Source of the DNA: RGIG4608 sp051867875
GTDB taxonomy: Bacteria > Bacillota > Clostridia > Oscillospirales > CAG-272
Reading direction: 5' to 3'
NCBI GenBank assembly: GCA_051867875.1
Contig: JBJDZG010000030.1
Coordinates: 36,013 to 100,012 of the forward strand
DNA: 64,000 bases
The notes beneath the pieces are model-generated. The model did not search any database, was not told the DNA's origin, and saw only the letters and a list, made by a program, of their open reading frames with translations. Each line of letters opens with the position of its first letter. Position 1 is the stretch's first letter. This document shows, in pieces, positions 7,963-17,848 of the stretch. Position numbers and translations under genes: made by a program.

Positions 7963-9990
7963 ATGAGAAAACAGACCGACAATTCACAAAGATACGTAAT
8001 ACTCTCCTGCGCCTTTGCGCTCGTGTGCCTGATATTTTTGGCAAGGCTCGCCAATTTGCAATTCGACCCCCAAAAAACGGAGGATTTGCGCGCGGAAAGC
8101 CGATACACGACCGAAAAGCAAGTAATACAGGCTCTGCGCGGAAACATCTGCGACAGAAACGGCAATGTGCTCGTTACTACCTCGTACGCTTACGACATAG
8201 TTTTCGACTACACCTATATGCCCGACGCTTGGATAGAATTCAACCGTTCCATTCTCGACGTACTTGACGCCATGGACGCCTGCGGCGTGATTGAGTACCG
8301 CGCGGAGGATTTGTTCCCCTTTTCGGGCACTTATCCGAATTACAGCTACTCCGACGAGGCTTTGACCGAGGGCACGGCGACCTACCGCGCGCTGAACAGA
8401 ATACTTGGGGACCTCGGAAAAGAGGGTATCAGCGCCGAGGAGCTCACCGAGTATTTCGTCAAGCGTTGGAAATTCAACCGCCTTGACGAAAACGGCGAGC
8501 AGATTTTCTCCGACGAGGAGATAGGCAAGCTCATTCGCGTGCGCTACGATATGATAAGAACGGAATTTTCGTCCGTCACTCCCTACGTTATCGCCAAGGG
8601 CGTGGACATAGACTTCGTTACATATATTAAAGAGCAAGCCATCGCGGGCGTGTCCGACAAAATAAGCGTGCAGAGGACTTATATGTACCCCGGTTATGCG
8701 TCGCACATTCTCGGCAGAGTGGGTCCCATCACCGCAGAAACATGGGAATACTACAAGGCTCTCGGCTACGGAATCAACGACACCGTCGGCGTTGAGGGGT
8801 GCGAGGCTGAATTTGAAGAATATCTGCGCGGAAGCGACGGCGTCCGCACGATAAAGAGAAATTCCAAGGGCGAGATAGTTTCCGAGGAGATAACCGTCGA
8901 GCCGATTCCGGGCAAAGACGTTTACCTCACAATAGACATTGATACGCAGATAGCGTGCGAGGACGCTATTAAACAATATATGGCGGACTTCGGCAAGAAC
9001 GAGGGTGCAAGCGTCGCACTTGACCCGAGCACGGGAGATATTTTAGCGATAGCGTCGTATCCCACCTACGACTTGACGAGCTTTTCCAAGGACTACAACT
9101 CCCTGCTTGATGACGAGCACCTTCCCCTGCTCAACCGCGCGACGGGCGCGGCTTACGCACCCGGCTCTACCTTTAAGGTGGCAGTTGCTCTCGCCGCCTT
9201 GCAGGAGGGCGCAATCGACAAAAATTCCACGGTGCACTGCTCGCACGGCTACTACAACGGCGGTCTTGCGATAAAGTGCGAAAACCATAACAGCTATTAC
9301 ACCTCAAACCTCAACGTAATCGAGGCTCTGACCTTTTCCTGCAACGCTTTCTTCATCGGAACGGGCTACGAAAAGCTCGATATCGACACGATGAAGGATT
9401 ACTGTATAAATCTCGGGCTCGGACAAAGCACGGGCATCGAGCTTAACGAGGTCATAGGTCAGATAGCCTGCCCCGACAACTCGTCAAACTGGACGGCTTA
9501 CGAGGAAGCCTCCTCCTATATCGGTCAGTCGATTCACAAATACACCCCTCTCCAGCTCTCGTCCTATATCGCAACCGTTGCAAACGGCGGGACGAGATAC
9601 GCAACTCACCTGCTCCACTCGGTACGCACCTTCTCGGGCGAAACGGTCTACGAGCAAAAGAGCGAGGTGTTAAGCTCCCTGACTATTTCAAATTATACCC
9701 TCAGTACGATTAAAACGGGTATGCGCGATATGGTAAACAATTCCCCGACCGCAACCTGGAATATGTACCGCCTTCACGGCATTGAGGCAACCGTTTGCGG
9801 CAAATCGGGTACGGCGCAGATAGGCGCGGGCTTGCAGAACTGCTGGTTTACCGCCTTTGCCCCCATGGAAAATCCGCAGATAGTCGTTACCTCGATTATC
9901 GAGGAAGGCTCGTCGGGCGCGTCCGTTTCGGCGATTGACGCCGCCGTTATCGCGGCTTACCTTAACGACAGGGAAGAAAGCGCTAACTAA
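7963..9990 (+). CDS. mrdA: Class B penicillin-binding protein 2 (elongasome transpeptidase)
   Basis: 675 residues, GGAAAGGAGAG upstream. One membrane helix at ~10-32, then the PBP dimerisation domain (ALRGNICDRNGNVL), then the transpeptidase domain. Active-site motifs are visible: SxxK in GSTFKV (Ser402), SxN as SCN (459-461) and KSGT (Lys614). It cross-links peptidoglycan on the outer membrane face during side-wall elongation, as partner of RodA and MreD. The gene follows mreD and the CPBP gene on the same transcript. Confidence 0.92.
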   Translation: MRKQTDNSQRYVILSCAFALVCLIFLARLANLQFDPQKTEDLRAESRYTTEKQVIQALRGNICDRNGNVLVTTSYAYDIVFDYTYMPDAWIEFNRSILDVLDAMDACGVIEYRAEDLFPFSGTYPNYSYSDEALTEGTATYRALNRILGDLGKEGISAEELTEYFVKRWKFNRLDENGEQIFSDEEIGKLIRVRYDMIRTEFSSVTPYVIAKGVDIDFVTYIKEQAIAGVSDKISVQRTYMYPGYASHILGRVGPITAETWEYYKALGYGINDTVGVEGCEAEFEEYLRGSDGVRTIKRNSKGEIVSEEITVEPIPGKDVYLTIDIDTQIACEDAIKQYMADFGKNEGASVALDPSTGDILAIASYPTYDLTSFSKDYNSLLDDEHLPLLNRATGAAYAPGSTFKVAVALAALQEGAIDKNSTVHCSHGYYNGGLAIKCENHNSYYTSNLNVIEALTFSCNAFFIGTGYEKLDIDTMKDYCINLGLGQSTGIELNEVIGQIACPDNSSNWTAYEEASSYIGQSIHKYTPLQLSSYIATVANGGTRYATHLLHSVRTFSGETVYEQKSEVLSSLTISNYTLSTIKTGMRDMVNNSPTATWNMYRLHGIEATVCGKSGTAQIGAGLQNCWFTAFAPMENPQIVVTSIIEEGSSGASVSAIDAAVIAAYLNDREESAN

Positions 9991-10022
9991 TGCAAAATTC
10001 AGATAAATTTTAAGGAATTAAT

Positions 10023-11900
10023 ATGACTTCACTTAAAACACAGGTCGCCGTTATCGGCGCAGGACACGCAGGACTCGAAGCGGCGGTAGCTTCCGCGCGC
10101 CTCGGTCTTGACACCACTCTTTTCACAATGAGTCTTGACTCGCTCGCAAATATGCCTTGTAACCCCTCGATAGGCGGAACCGCAAAGGGCCACCTCGTCT
10201 TTGAGATAGACGCTCTCGGCGGAGTGATGGGGCAGCTTGCGGACAAGGTTACGCTCCAGTCGAGAACCTTGAATCTCGGCAAGGGTGCGGCGGTTCATTC
10301 AAAGAGAATACAGGCGGACAGAAGAAAATATCACGCTCTTGCAAAGCACCTCGTTGAGAAAACCGACAATCTCCGCCTCGTTCAAGCGGAAATCGTGGAT
10401 ATAGAAACGAAAATCGCAGACGGCAAAAAGAGCATTTGCGCCGTTATTACAGCGCTCGGAGAGCGCTGGGAGTGCGACCGTGCCGTAATCTGCACGGGAA
10501 CTTATCTTGAAAGTCGTGTCTTCGTCGGAGATAAGAATTTTTCATCGGGTCCTGACGGGCTTTTGGCGGCAAACGGACTTTCCTCTGCACTCGCCCGCGA
10601 GGGAATACGCCTTATGCGCTTCAAAACGGGCACACCCGCGCGGGTAAAGCGCGCGAGCATTGATTTTTCCGCCCTTGAAGTGCAGGACGGAGAGGAGGTT
10701 ATCACGCCCTACTCCGCTCTTACCGACGAGCACTATTTTGACGGTGCGGAGCAAATTCCCTGCCATATCGTCTACACAAACGAAAACACCCACAGCATAA
10801 TCAAAGAAAACATACACCTTTCCGCTATGTATTCCGGACAAATACACGGCACAGGACCGAGGTACTGTCCCTCTATCGAGGACAAAATCGTCCGCTTTGC
10901 CGACAAGGAAAAGCATCAGCTCTTCGTCGAGCCCATGGGCGAGGACACCGAGGAAATGTATATTCAGGGCTTTTCAACCTCGCTCCCTACGGCAGTCCAG
11001 CACGAAATGCTCCATTCCTTAAAAGGCTTTGAGCACGCAGAGATAATGCGCTACGCTTACGCGATAGAATACGACTGCTCCGACCCCACCCAGCTCTACG
11101 CTACCCTTGAATACAAGGACATTTCGGGGCTTTACGGCGCGGGACAGTTCAACGGCACATCCGGCTACGAGGAAGCCGCCGCACAGGGCTTAATAGCAGG
11201 CGCAAACGCCGCCCTCTCGCTTCTTTGCAAGGAGCAGATAGTTCTCAAAAGGAGCGACGGCTATATCGGCACGCTCATTGACGACCTCGTTACAAAGGGT
11301 ACGAATGAGCCATACCGAATGATGACCTCGCGCTCCGAATACCGCCTGCTTCTGCGTCAGGATAACGCAGACCGCCGACTAACCGAGATAGGCTACCGCG
11401 CGGGGCTTATTGACGAAGAAAGATATAAAAAATTCTTGCACAAAAAGGAGCTGACGGACGCGGAAACGGAGCGCCTTGAAAGCACTTTTATCTCCCCCCT
11501 CGCCGCAAATCCGTTCCTTCAAAAAATGGGACTTACAACCGTTTCGACGGGAATATCGCTCGCGGAGCTTTTGCGCCGTCCGAGCCTTAATTACGACCTC
11601 TTGGCAGAGGTGGACGAAAACCGCCCCGAGCTTCCGAGAGGAGTCAGAATGACGGCAGAGATATCCATAAAATACGAGGGCTATATCAAGCGTCAGCTTA
11701 ACGAGGTCAGGCGCAAGGAAAAGCTCGACGAAAAGAAAATTCCCGAGGATATAGACTATTCGGCGATCAGGGGACTGCGAATCGAAGCAGTTCAAAAGCT
11801 CTCACGCGTGCGTCCGCTGACAATCGGTCAGGCGTCGAGAATAAGCGGTGTCAGCCCCGCCGACGTGTCCGTTCTGATGATATATATAGGCATCGTTTGA
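10023..11900 (+). CDS. mnmG: tRNA uridine-5-carboxymethylaminomethyl modification enzyme MnmG
   Basis: 625 residues, full length for the GidA/MnmG family. The N-terminal FAD-binding GxGxAG reads VIGAGHAGLEAA. The family signatures follow: NPSIGGTAKGHLVFEIDALGG, then GTGPRYCPSIEDK and PYRMMTSRSEYRLLLRQDNAD. With MnmE it installs cmnm5U at the wobble position of several tRNAs, using FAD and methylene-THF. It lies 32 nt behind PBP2 and 12 nt before tcdA, so it shares the transcript; mnmE is not in view. Confidence 0.97.
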   Translation: MTSLKTQVAVIGAGHAGLEAAVASARLGLDTTLFTMSLDSLANMPCNPSIGGTAKGHLVFEIDALGGVMGQLADKVTLQSRTLNLGKGAAVHSKRIQADRRKYHALAKHLVEKTDNLRLVQAEIVDIETKIADGKKSICAVITALGERWECDRAVICTGTYLESRVFVGDKNFSSGPDGLLAANGLSSALAREGIRLMRFKTGTPARVKRASIDFSALEVQDGEEVITPYSALTDEHYFDGAEQIPCHIVYTNENTHSIIKENIHLSAMYSGQIHGTGPRYCPSIEDKIVRFADKEKHQLFVEPMGEDTEEMYIQGFSTSLPTAVQHEMLHSLKGFEHAEIMRYAYAIEYDCSDPTQLYATLEYKDISGLYGAGQFNGTSGYEEAAAQGLIAGANAALSLLCKEQIVLKRSDGYIGTLIDDLVTKGTNEPYRMMTSRSEYRLLLRQDNADRRLTEIGYRAGLIDEERYKKFLHKKELTDAETERLESTFISPLAANPFLQKMGLTTVSTGISLAELLRRPSLNYDLLAEVDENRPELPRGVRMTAEISIKYEGYIKRQLNEVRRKEKLDEKKIPEDIDYSAIRGLRIEAVQKLSRVRPLTIGQASRISGVSPADVSVLMIYIGIV

Positions 11901-11912
11901 GGATATATTTAT

Positions 11913-12644
11913 ATGGAAAACAAATTCAAAAACGAAAGATATTTAAGAACAGAAATGCTCATCGGCGATGAGGCTCTGAATAAACTCAAAAATGCCCGCG
12001 TTGCCGTTTTCGGCATCGGAGGAGTGGGCGGTTACGCCCTTGAAGCCCTCGTGCGCGCGGGAGTCGGCGAGATTGACGTTATCGACAGCGACTGTGTTGC
12101 GCCCTCAAACATTAACCGTCAAATCCTTGCAACCGAAGAAACTGTTGGAAAATTAAAGGTTGATATCGCCGAGCAAAGAGCAAAGTCGATAAATCCCGAG
12201 GTCAAAATCAACAAATTTCCCGTTTTCTATCTTCCCGAAACGGCGAGTATGTTCAATTTTGCGAATTACGACTATATCATCGACGCCATTGACACCGTTT
12301 CCGGTAAAATGGAGCTCATAAAAAGAGCCGACGGCGCGGGCGTACCGATAATCTCGTCAATGGGAACGGGCAATAAGCTCGACCCCTGCGCCTTTGAGGT
12401 CGCGGATATTTACAAAACGAGCGTCTGTCCGCTCGCCAAGGTAATTCGCTCACTTTGCAAAAAGGCGGGAATCAGGCACTTAAAGGTTGTTTATTCAAAA
12501 GAGCAGCCGCTCACCCCGCGCTCCGTAGAAAGTGCCGAAACCAAGGGAAAAACGGGCAGGACTTCCCCCGCTTCTATTTCCTTCGTTCCCCCCGTCGCAG
12601 GTTTTATACTTGCGGGCGAGGTCATAAAGGATTTAATAAAATAA
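11913..12644 (+). CDS. tcdA: tRNA threonylcarbamoyladenosine dehydratase (TcdA/CsdL, E1-like)
   Basis: 243 residues. Rossmann E1-type ATP site FGIGGVGGYALEALVRAGVG at ~35, the DSDCVAPSNINRQ segment, the IDAIDTVSGKMELI stretch, and the end PRSVESAETKGKTG-R-PASISFVPP, which is typical of TcdA. It cyclises t6A37 to ct6A in ANN-decoding tRNAs using ATP. It sits 12 nt after mnmG, so two tRNA-modification genes are co-transcribed. Confidence 0.92.
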   Translation: MENKFKNERYLRTEMLIGDEALNKLKNARVAVFGIGGVGGYALEALVRAGVGEIDVIDSDCVAPSNINRQILATEETVGKLKVDIAEQRAKSINPEVKINKFPVFYLPETASMFNFANYDYIIDAIDTVSGKMELIKRADGAGVPIISSMGTGNKLDPCAFEVADIYKTSVCPLAKVIRSLCKKAGIRHLKVVYSKEQPLTPRSVESAETKGKTGRTSPASISFVPPVAGFILAGEVIKDLIK

Positions 12645-12681
12645 AACAAAAATACCCATTCCACTCTCTTTCGGAGGATAT

Positions 12682-14049
12682 ATGAAAAAGATTTCATCAA
12701 CAGCTATATTAGCTTCGGTTCTCGTTCTGTGCCTTATAGTTATGGGCGTACTCATAGCGGTGCTCGTAATTCCGCCAAAGGATTGCACCCACGCGGTGTG
12801 CCATAAGGAGTTGCACGAGCCCGACTGCGACGAAAAGGGCTACACGCTCTACACCTGCCAAAAGTGCGGTTATGCCTTTGAGGCGGATTTTGTTTCACCT
12901 CTCGGACACGATTTCACCGACGAGGTGGTCGCTCCTACCTGCGACAAAGAGGGCTATACCGCCCATTCCTGCTCCGTCTGCGGAATAGTTGATAAGGACA
13001 ACTACGTTCGCCCGACGGGACATACATACAGTGAGAGCACGGTCGAGCCCACCTGCGAGGAGCTCGGATACACGCTTCATAAATGCGACGACTGCGCCTT
13101 TGAGGTCAAAAGCGACTACGTCGCGCCCAAGGGACACCTTACAAAGCAAACGGTAGTCGCGCCTACCTGCGACGAAGAGGGCTACACCGTTCATAAGTGC
13201 AAAAACTGCTCCTATGAATATATCAATGAAATAACCGCCCCCACAGGACACGATTTTGAGAAAACGTATATCCGTCCAAATCTTGAAAAAACGGGCTACA
13301 CCGAGTATAAATGTAAAGTTTGCGGAAGCGCTCATAAGGCGGATTTCGTTTTCTATTCCGACATCTTCACGGGAGCCGAGGGCGAAGGAAGAGGAGAGCT
13401 CGCCTGGGGACTTGACCTCTCTCATCACTCCTACGACGTCGATTTTGAAGCGCTCAAAGCACTCGGTGTTGATTTCGTAATTCTGCGAGTCGGTTATAAT
13501 ACCTCGCTCGACACGAGATTTGAGGAGTATTTCGCAAAGGCTAAGGCAGCAGGGCTCGATATAGGCATCTATTTTTTCACTCTTGCCGATAACGCAGAGG
13601 ACGCAAAGGCGGACGCCAAGCGCGTCGCCGATTGGCTCCGCGGCAAACAGTTTGAGTACCCTGTGTTCTACGATATCGAGGACTACGCGGGCGCAGGCTA
13701 CTATCCCAGCGATTTCAGCGAGGAGCAGATAATGGAGATAGCGCACACGTTTATGACCGAAATGGTCGAATACGGCTACTATCCCGGACTTTATACAAAC
13801 AACTATTTCCTATATAGCCTCTATAATAACGAAAAGGCGCTCCGACTCTACGATATCTGGTACGCGCGCTATACGGATACACCCGACGACTATATCGATG
13901 ATTACAGCGCAAAATACTCAATGTGGCAGTACGCGGGCAGCGTCGAAGGCTTTGGAAACGGCGCCGTCAGCGGAATGTGCGACGTAAACTACGCCTTCAA
14001 AAATTATCCCGCCATCATCAAAAAATTCGGCTTTAACGGGTATCAATAA
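12682..14049 (+). CDS. Secreted/anchored GH25 lysozyme with N-terminal Cys-pair repeats
   Basis: 455 residues, ATG behind CGGAGGATAT. A hydrophobic N-terminal helix (~5-31) acts as signal or anchor. Residues ~33-225 form about five repeats of 33-34 residues, each with a Cys-D/E-E-x-GYT-x-H-x-C-xx-C pattern and a closing GH; such repeats are a cell-surface stalk module. The C-terminal ~200 residues form a GH25 muramidase: WGLDLSHHS, VDFVILRVGYN, and VFYDIED with the catalytic acids. It should cut the MurNAc-GlcNAc bond of peptidoglycan. It is last in the mreD-mnmG-tcdA run and followed by a strong terminator. Confidence 0.88.
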   Translation: MKKISSTAILASVLVLCLIVMGVLIAVLVIPPKDCTHAVCHKELHEPDCDEKGYTLYTCQKCGYAFEADFVSPLGHDFTDEVVAPTCDKEGYTAHSCSVCGIVDKDNYVRPTGHTYSESTVEPTCEELGYTLHKCDDCAFEVKSDYVAPKGHLTKQTVVAPTCDEEGYTVHKCKNCSYEYINEITAPTGHDFEKTYIRPNLEKTGYTEYKCKVCGSAHKADFVFYSDIFTGAEGEGRGELAWGLDLSHHSYDVDFEALKALGVDFVILRVGYNTSLDTRFEEYFAKAKAAGLDIGIYFFTLADNAEDAKADAKRVADWLRGKQFEYPVFYDIEDYAGAGYYPSDFSEEQIMEIAHTFMTEMVEYGYYPGLYTNNYFLYSLYNNEKALRLYDIWYARYTDTPDDYIDDYSAKYSMWQYAGSVEGFGNGAVSGMCDVNYAFKNYPAIIKKFGFNGYQ

Positions 14050-14130
14050 ATCCACCTTCGACGGGTGAAATTCGCCGCGGCGAATGAAATTGCTTCGCAG
14101 TGAATCCTGCTTCGCAGAGTTAAAATAAGA
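14050..14130. repeat. REP-like intergenic repeat after the GH25 gene
   Basis: Contains the palindrome ATTCGCCGCGGCGAAT (~14071-14086) followed by GAAATTGCTTCGCAGTGAAT-like units. This resembles the small intergenic repeats common in gut Clostridia; a related motif with CACGCCAAAGGCGT is at ~37411-37445. Confidence 0.45.
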
Positions 14131-14174
14131 AAAAAAGAGAACATTTCGGCACAAGCCGATTTGTTCTCTTTTTT
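14131..14174. terminator. Bidirectional-looking terminator between GH25 gene and ABC permease
   Basis: AAAAGAGAACA / TGTTCTCTTTT long stem with an inner TCGGC / GCCGA helix, A-tract on one side and T-tract on the other, so it could serve both convergent transcripts. The ~100 nt up to 14278 hold nothing further. Confidence 0.85.
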
Positions 14175-14278
14175 GTTGGGTTTAAGTTTTATTTTGTTGC
14201 GTAAGACTTAGCCGCAACGCGCCATAAAAAGTTTTTGCAGAGCTTTTTTCAAAAAGCGACCTTCCAAATAAATTAACT

Positions 14279-16066
14279 TTATATCTGTTGCTTTCTGAAC
14301 AAGCCGAAAGCGATGGCGATAAGTGCCAACGCGTGAACGATCACAATCGCTATGGCAAGCACGGGGTCAAACGCTCCGCCTGCAAGTGCAGTCGTTGTTC
14401 CGAGAAGCGAGCCCAAATCAAAAATCGAATAATTTATATTATTTATGACGACATCGCTTGCGGAGAAGCGCAGGTCAACGAGCGTCAGATACGGCAAAAT
14501 CGTATATCTGAGCACCGCATAATCGGCAATGAGCGCACACGCTACCATCTGAACTATGGAAGAAAGGCTCTGTACGACGAGCGATATCACGAGCGCAAGA
14601 ACGCTCTTTTTCATCAAGGTTGAGAGTGCAAAAGCAAGCGAAATCACGGGAAGCGCCTGAATTATGACGAGCGCGACGGTGTAGAGCGTTTCAAGCACCG
14701 ACGCCACCTCTGTAACGCTTCCGCCGACGTATGAAAGGTCTGGTGCAAAGAGGTCGCCGACGCCGCTGATCGCTACGTTGAGCCCGACGATAACGACAGT
14801 TCCCATAACAATGAGTGCCACGTGCAAAAGGAGTACGCACGCGAGCTTTGAGAGCAGTATTTTCCATCTCTTTTTCGGTCTTATGAGCAAAAGTCTTACC
14901 GTGCCCGAAGAAAATTCACTTGCAACTATCATGCTCGCAAGCACGACGCTGAAAATGAGCACGAAGCCCGAAATGCTGACGATTTGTGTCCTCACGTCCT
15001 TCTTTACCGTGCTGTCCACGCCCTCGGGCGCAATATTATTCATCACGGCGTAATGGGCGACCTTGACACCCGCCTCGGTGTCCGCGACGGTGCGCTCGAC
15101 GTAAGCAAGATAATCGTCGTATTTCTCGTATTCGTAGTAATAGTTTATTCTGTTCTCAAGAAATTCCTCGTAGCTCACAGCATAGAGTGAGTAATCGGAA
15201 ATGGTGGAATACGAGTTCAAAAACGCCACGGAAAAATCAAATCGCCAATCGTCAAGGCTCGTCGTTTCGCTTTTGAGCTTTCGGAACATTTCGTCAGCCA
15301 TTCCGTAATACTCTAACCTGCGTTCTGCGGACGAAATCTCTCCCTCGGAAGCGCCCGAAAGTCTGAGCGCTTCAAGTTCAAAACGCGCTCTGTTCACAAG
15401 CGTCTCAGTCCTCTCGGTGTATTCGGAAAGAATATTTGTTGCATCGCAGGAAATTATCATATCTTTAATCGTGGCAAGGTCTTCACTAGCGCTTTGAAGA
15501 AGCGCGGAAATTTCGCCCGAGGTGTGCGGATTTGCTATTACATTGCCAACGCTGTCACACCACGAATCGCCGTCAAAATAATACGTGTCGGAAGCAAAAT
15601 AATCGTAAATACAGCTATAATACGCCGAATCCCAGAGATTCGCCTCCGAATACTCGCCCTCTGCGAGCAATTCGAGCGCGTGCGCGCGCAAATAATATTG
15701 CGCAAATGAGCGGGTATCCGTATCTGCTCCCGAATCCTCGTTCGGGAAAAGCACGGAAACGTCGCCCTCAAAAAGATAGCGGAACTTCCACTCGGGCAGA
15801 GCGTTGTCGATAAAGAATTTTACCGCGTCGGCATACCGATACCAATAATCCGCTCCGAGAGGGTCTCCGATCTCCTCGTAGAACTTGGCATTCGATATGT
15901 ACATTTCGCGGAGCTCATCGGGGCTGTTATCGTAATTGAATATTTCCTTTTCCGCAAGTCCTATAAAGGGCGTTGCCACAACGAAAATCGCAAAAATTAT
16001 CAGAATTATGCGATATCCCGTCTGCTTTAACACCTTTGTAAATTCGTTATGTAAAAGTCCTCTCAT
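14279..16066 (-). CDS. ABC-2 type transporter permease with large extracytoplasmic insert
   Basis: 595 residues. A first membrane helix (~15-37) is followed by a ~310-residue acidic extracytoplasmic domain rich in Tyr/Asp/Glu. A block of five to six helices (~370-590) follows, including the conserved VASEFSSGTVRLLLIRPKKRWKIL elbow of ABC-2 exporters (NatB/bacitracin type). Its start overlaps the stop of the ATPase gene by four bases, so both subunits are made together. The substrate cannot be told; antibiotic or sodium export is typical of the class. Confidence 0.85.
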   Translation of the reverse strand: MRGLLHNEFTKVLKQTGYRIILIIFAIFVVATPFIGLAEKEIFNYDNSPDELREMYISNAKFYEEIGDPLGADYWYRYADAVKFFIDNALPEWKFRYLFEGDVSVLFPNEDSGADTDTRSFAQYYLRAHALELLAEGEYSEANLWDSAYYSCIYDYFASDTYYFDGDSWCDSVGNVIANPHTSGEISALLQSASEDLATIKDMIISCDATNILSEYTERTETLVNRARFELEALRLSGASEGEISSAERRLEYYGMADEMFRKLKSETTSLDDWRFDFSVAFLNSYSTISDYSLYAVSYEEFLENRINYYYEYEKYDDYLAYVERTVADTEAGVKVAHYAVMNNIAPEGVDSTVKKDVRTQIVSISGFVLIFSVVLASMIVASEFSSGTVRLLLIRPKKRWKILLSKLACVLLLHVALIVMGTVVIVGLNVAISGVGDLFAPDLSYVGGSVTEVASVLETLYTVALVIIQALPVISLAFALSTLMKKSVLALVISLVVQSLSSIVQMVACALIADYAVLRYTILPYLTLVDLRFSASDVVINNINYSIFDLGSLLGTTTALAGGAFDPVLAIAIVIVHALALIAIAFGLFRKQQI

Positions 16067-17007
16067 GCCGTCTTGCCCCCTTTCGCGTCCGTGCGAATGT
16101 CGGAAGTGATTTCAAGGAATGCGTCTTCAAGCGAGCGTTTTTGCTCGCTGACGGAATAGATTTTCACTCCGTTAAGGGAGAGAAGATAAATTATCGACGG
16201 AATATCGTCGTGAGAAATCTCAAATTTCAGCACGCCGGAGTCCCGCTCGGCAGAAATTCCCTTGTTTTTGAGCAAATTGAGTGCCAAATCAGCTCCGTCC
16301 GCCTCGATAAGAAGCACGGACTTGCCGTCGGAGCCGACGTTTTTAAGCTCCGATACCGCCTTCTGACTGACGACCTTTCCGTGATTTATCACCGCAACGG
16401 TGTCGCAAAGCAGTTCAAGCTCCGAAAGCAGATGGCTCGACACGAAAACCGCAAGCCCTTCTTCGCGCGCGAGCTTTTTAAGCAAATCCCTCAAATCCTT
16501 GATTCCCGCAGGGTCAAGTCCGTTTGTGGGCTCGTCGAGCACGAGGAGCCTCGGGCGGTGCATTATCGCCTGCGCAACTCCGAGACGCTGACGCATACCG
16601 AGTGAGTATTTTGAAATCTTTTCGTTCGCGCGCTCGGAGAGTCCGACGAGCTCAAGGACCTCGTCAATTCTCGCCTCGTCGATTTTATCGCCGTACATTC
16701 TTGCAAAATGTCGCAAGTTATCACGCGCGCTGAGGTAGGGGTACATTTCGGGATTTTCGACGATGCCGCCGACGCACGCAATCGCGCCCTCAAAATCGCT
16801 CACTATGTCGTGAGAGCAAATTGAGATAGAGCCGTGCGTGAGTTGTAAAAGTCCCAAAATCAGTTTTATCGTCGTGGTTTTGCCCGAGCCGTTAGGTCCG
16901 AGATAGCCGAGTATCTCTCCTTCGTGCACGTCAAGCGTTACGTTTGACAGCACTCTCCGCGAGCCGAAGGATTTGCTCAGGTTCTTTATTTCGAGTACCG
17001 TTTCCAT
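16063..17007 (-). CDS. ABC exporter ATP-binding protein (bacitracin/NatA type)
   Basis: 314 residues, ATG behind GGAGGTGTCC. Walker A GPNGSGKTTT (~38), signature YSLGMRQRLGVAQA (~135), Walker B LLVLDEPTNGLDPAG (~157) and an H-loop in VFVSSHLLSELE. The C-terminal ~90 residues form the accessory domain of the BcrA subclass. It powers the permease encoded by the overlapping next gene. It lies 27 nt behind the folate S-component gene, so riboswitch-controlled read-through is possible. Confidence 0.93.
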   Translation of the reverse strand: METVLEIKNLSKSFGSRRVLSNVTLDVHEGEILGYLGPNGSGKTTTIKLILGLLQLTHGSISICSHDIVSDFEGAIACVGGIVENPEMYPYLSARDNLRHFARMYGDKIDEARIDEVLELVGLSERANEKISKYSLGMRQRLGVAQAIMHRPRLLVLDEPTNGLDPAGIKDLRDLLKKLAREEGLAVFVSSHLLSELELLCDTVAVINHGKVVSQKAVSELKNVGSDGKSVLLIEADGADLALNLLKNKGISAERDSGVLKFEISHDDIPSIIYLLSLNGVKIYSVSEQKRSLEDAFLEITSDIRTDAKGGKTA

Positions 17008-17034
17008 AAGGACACCTCCATGTTAAGTCTGTTA

Positions 17035-17790
17035 TTACCACAGTTTGAAATTGAGCTCTTCTATTATATCCTTTAAGACGAAAATATAGAGCAAAATAAG
17101 CCCGACGGAAAGCAAAATAAAAATGACTATCTCCAATATCAGATGCCTGTTCGACGGTCTTTTGACCTCGCAGAGCTTCGGGTCAACGAGCTTCATTCGC
17201 GCAAGGACGGGCAAGGCGTAGGTGAAAACCAGCACGATGAGCGTAGCTTCAAGCGGGAACATTACGAGATTTTTCGCAATCCGCACACCGTTGATTATGC
17301 TGTAAGCCTCCGCGCGTTCAAGTCCGTAATAAAAGTAGTACATCCACTTGTTAAAAACCGAGGTCAGGATAATGTTGCAGACGAGATTTACCGTAAACTT
17401 CGCAGTCATTGCGCTCGTAAATGTTATTTTTCTTTTCCAGAAGAAAAGTCCGAAGATAAAGGAGCTGAGCATTTCGACCAGGGCAAAGGGCGGGAAATAC
17501 TGCCCCATTTTGCCCGTCACAAGACAGCCGAGCGTGTCGCTTATCGCACCGACGATAAGTCCCATAAGCGGGCCGTATATCACCGAGCCGAGCGAATTTA
17601 CATACGCGTCAAAGGAAATCGAAAGCCCCTCGGCGAGCGGAATTTTCAAAAATTTCACCGCAACGCGGAGCGCAACGACAAGTGCCGCTATGGTCAGCAT
17701 TTTCACGTCGCCGAGCTGTGCTTCCGCCTCGCGCCAGTAATTTTTCGAGAAAATGCTCATATTTTCGTTATTAGTTTCACTTAAATACAT
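17035..17790 (-). CDS. folT: ECF transporter S component, folate type (FolT)
   Basis: 251 residues with six membrane helices in ~30-245. The S-component hallmarks are LTIAALVVALRVAVKF near the start, then FDAYVNSLGSVIYGPLMGLIVGAISDTLG. The folate assignment comes from the THF riboswitch directly upstream (17849-17950). It binds folate with high affinity and docks on a shared EcfAAT module, which is not in the window. The SD AAAGGAGG (17796-17803) can pair with a CTCCTTT in the leader, so translation is probably gated by the riboswitch. Confidence 0.88.
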   Translation of the reverse strand: MYLSETNNENMSIFSKNYWREAEAQLGDVKMLTIAALVVALRVAVKFLKIPLAEGLSISFDAYVNSLGSVIYGPLMGLIVGAISDTLGCLVTGKMGQYFPPFALVEMLSSFIFGLFFWKRKITFTSAMTAKFTVNLVCNIILTSVFNKWMYYFYYGLERAEAYSIINGVRIAKNLVMFPLEATLIVLVFTYALPVLARMKLVDPKLCEVKRPSNRHLILEIVIFILLSVGLILLYIFVLKDIIEELNFKLW

Positions 17791-17821
17791 AAAAACCTCC
17801 TTTACAGCATACTCCGAGCCG

Positions 17822-17831
17822 AAAAGGAGCT
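17822..17831 (-). promoter_or_regulatory. Anti-Shine-Dalgarno element of the folT leader
   Basis: AGCTCCTTTT on the minus strand can pair with AAAGGAGG (17803-17796), hiding the folT SD. It sits between the aptamer and the SD, so it looks like the expression platform of a translational riboswitch. Confidence 0.55.
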
Positions 17832-17848
17832 TGACTTTGCAAAAATCC

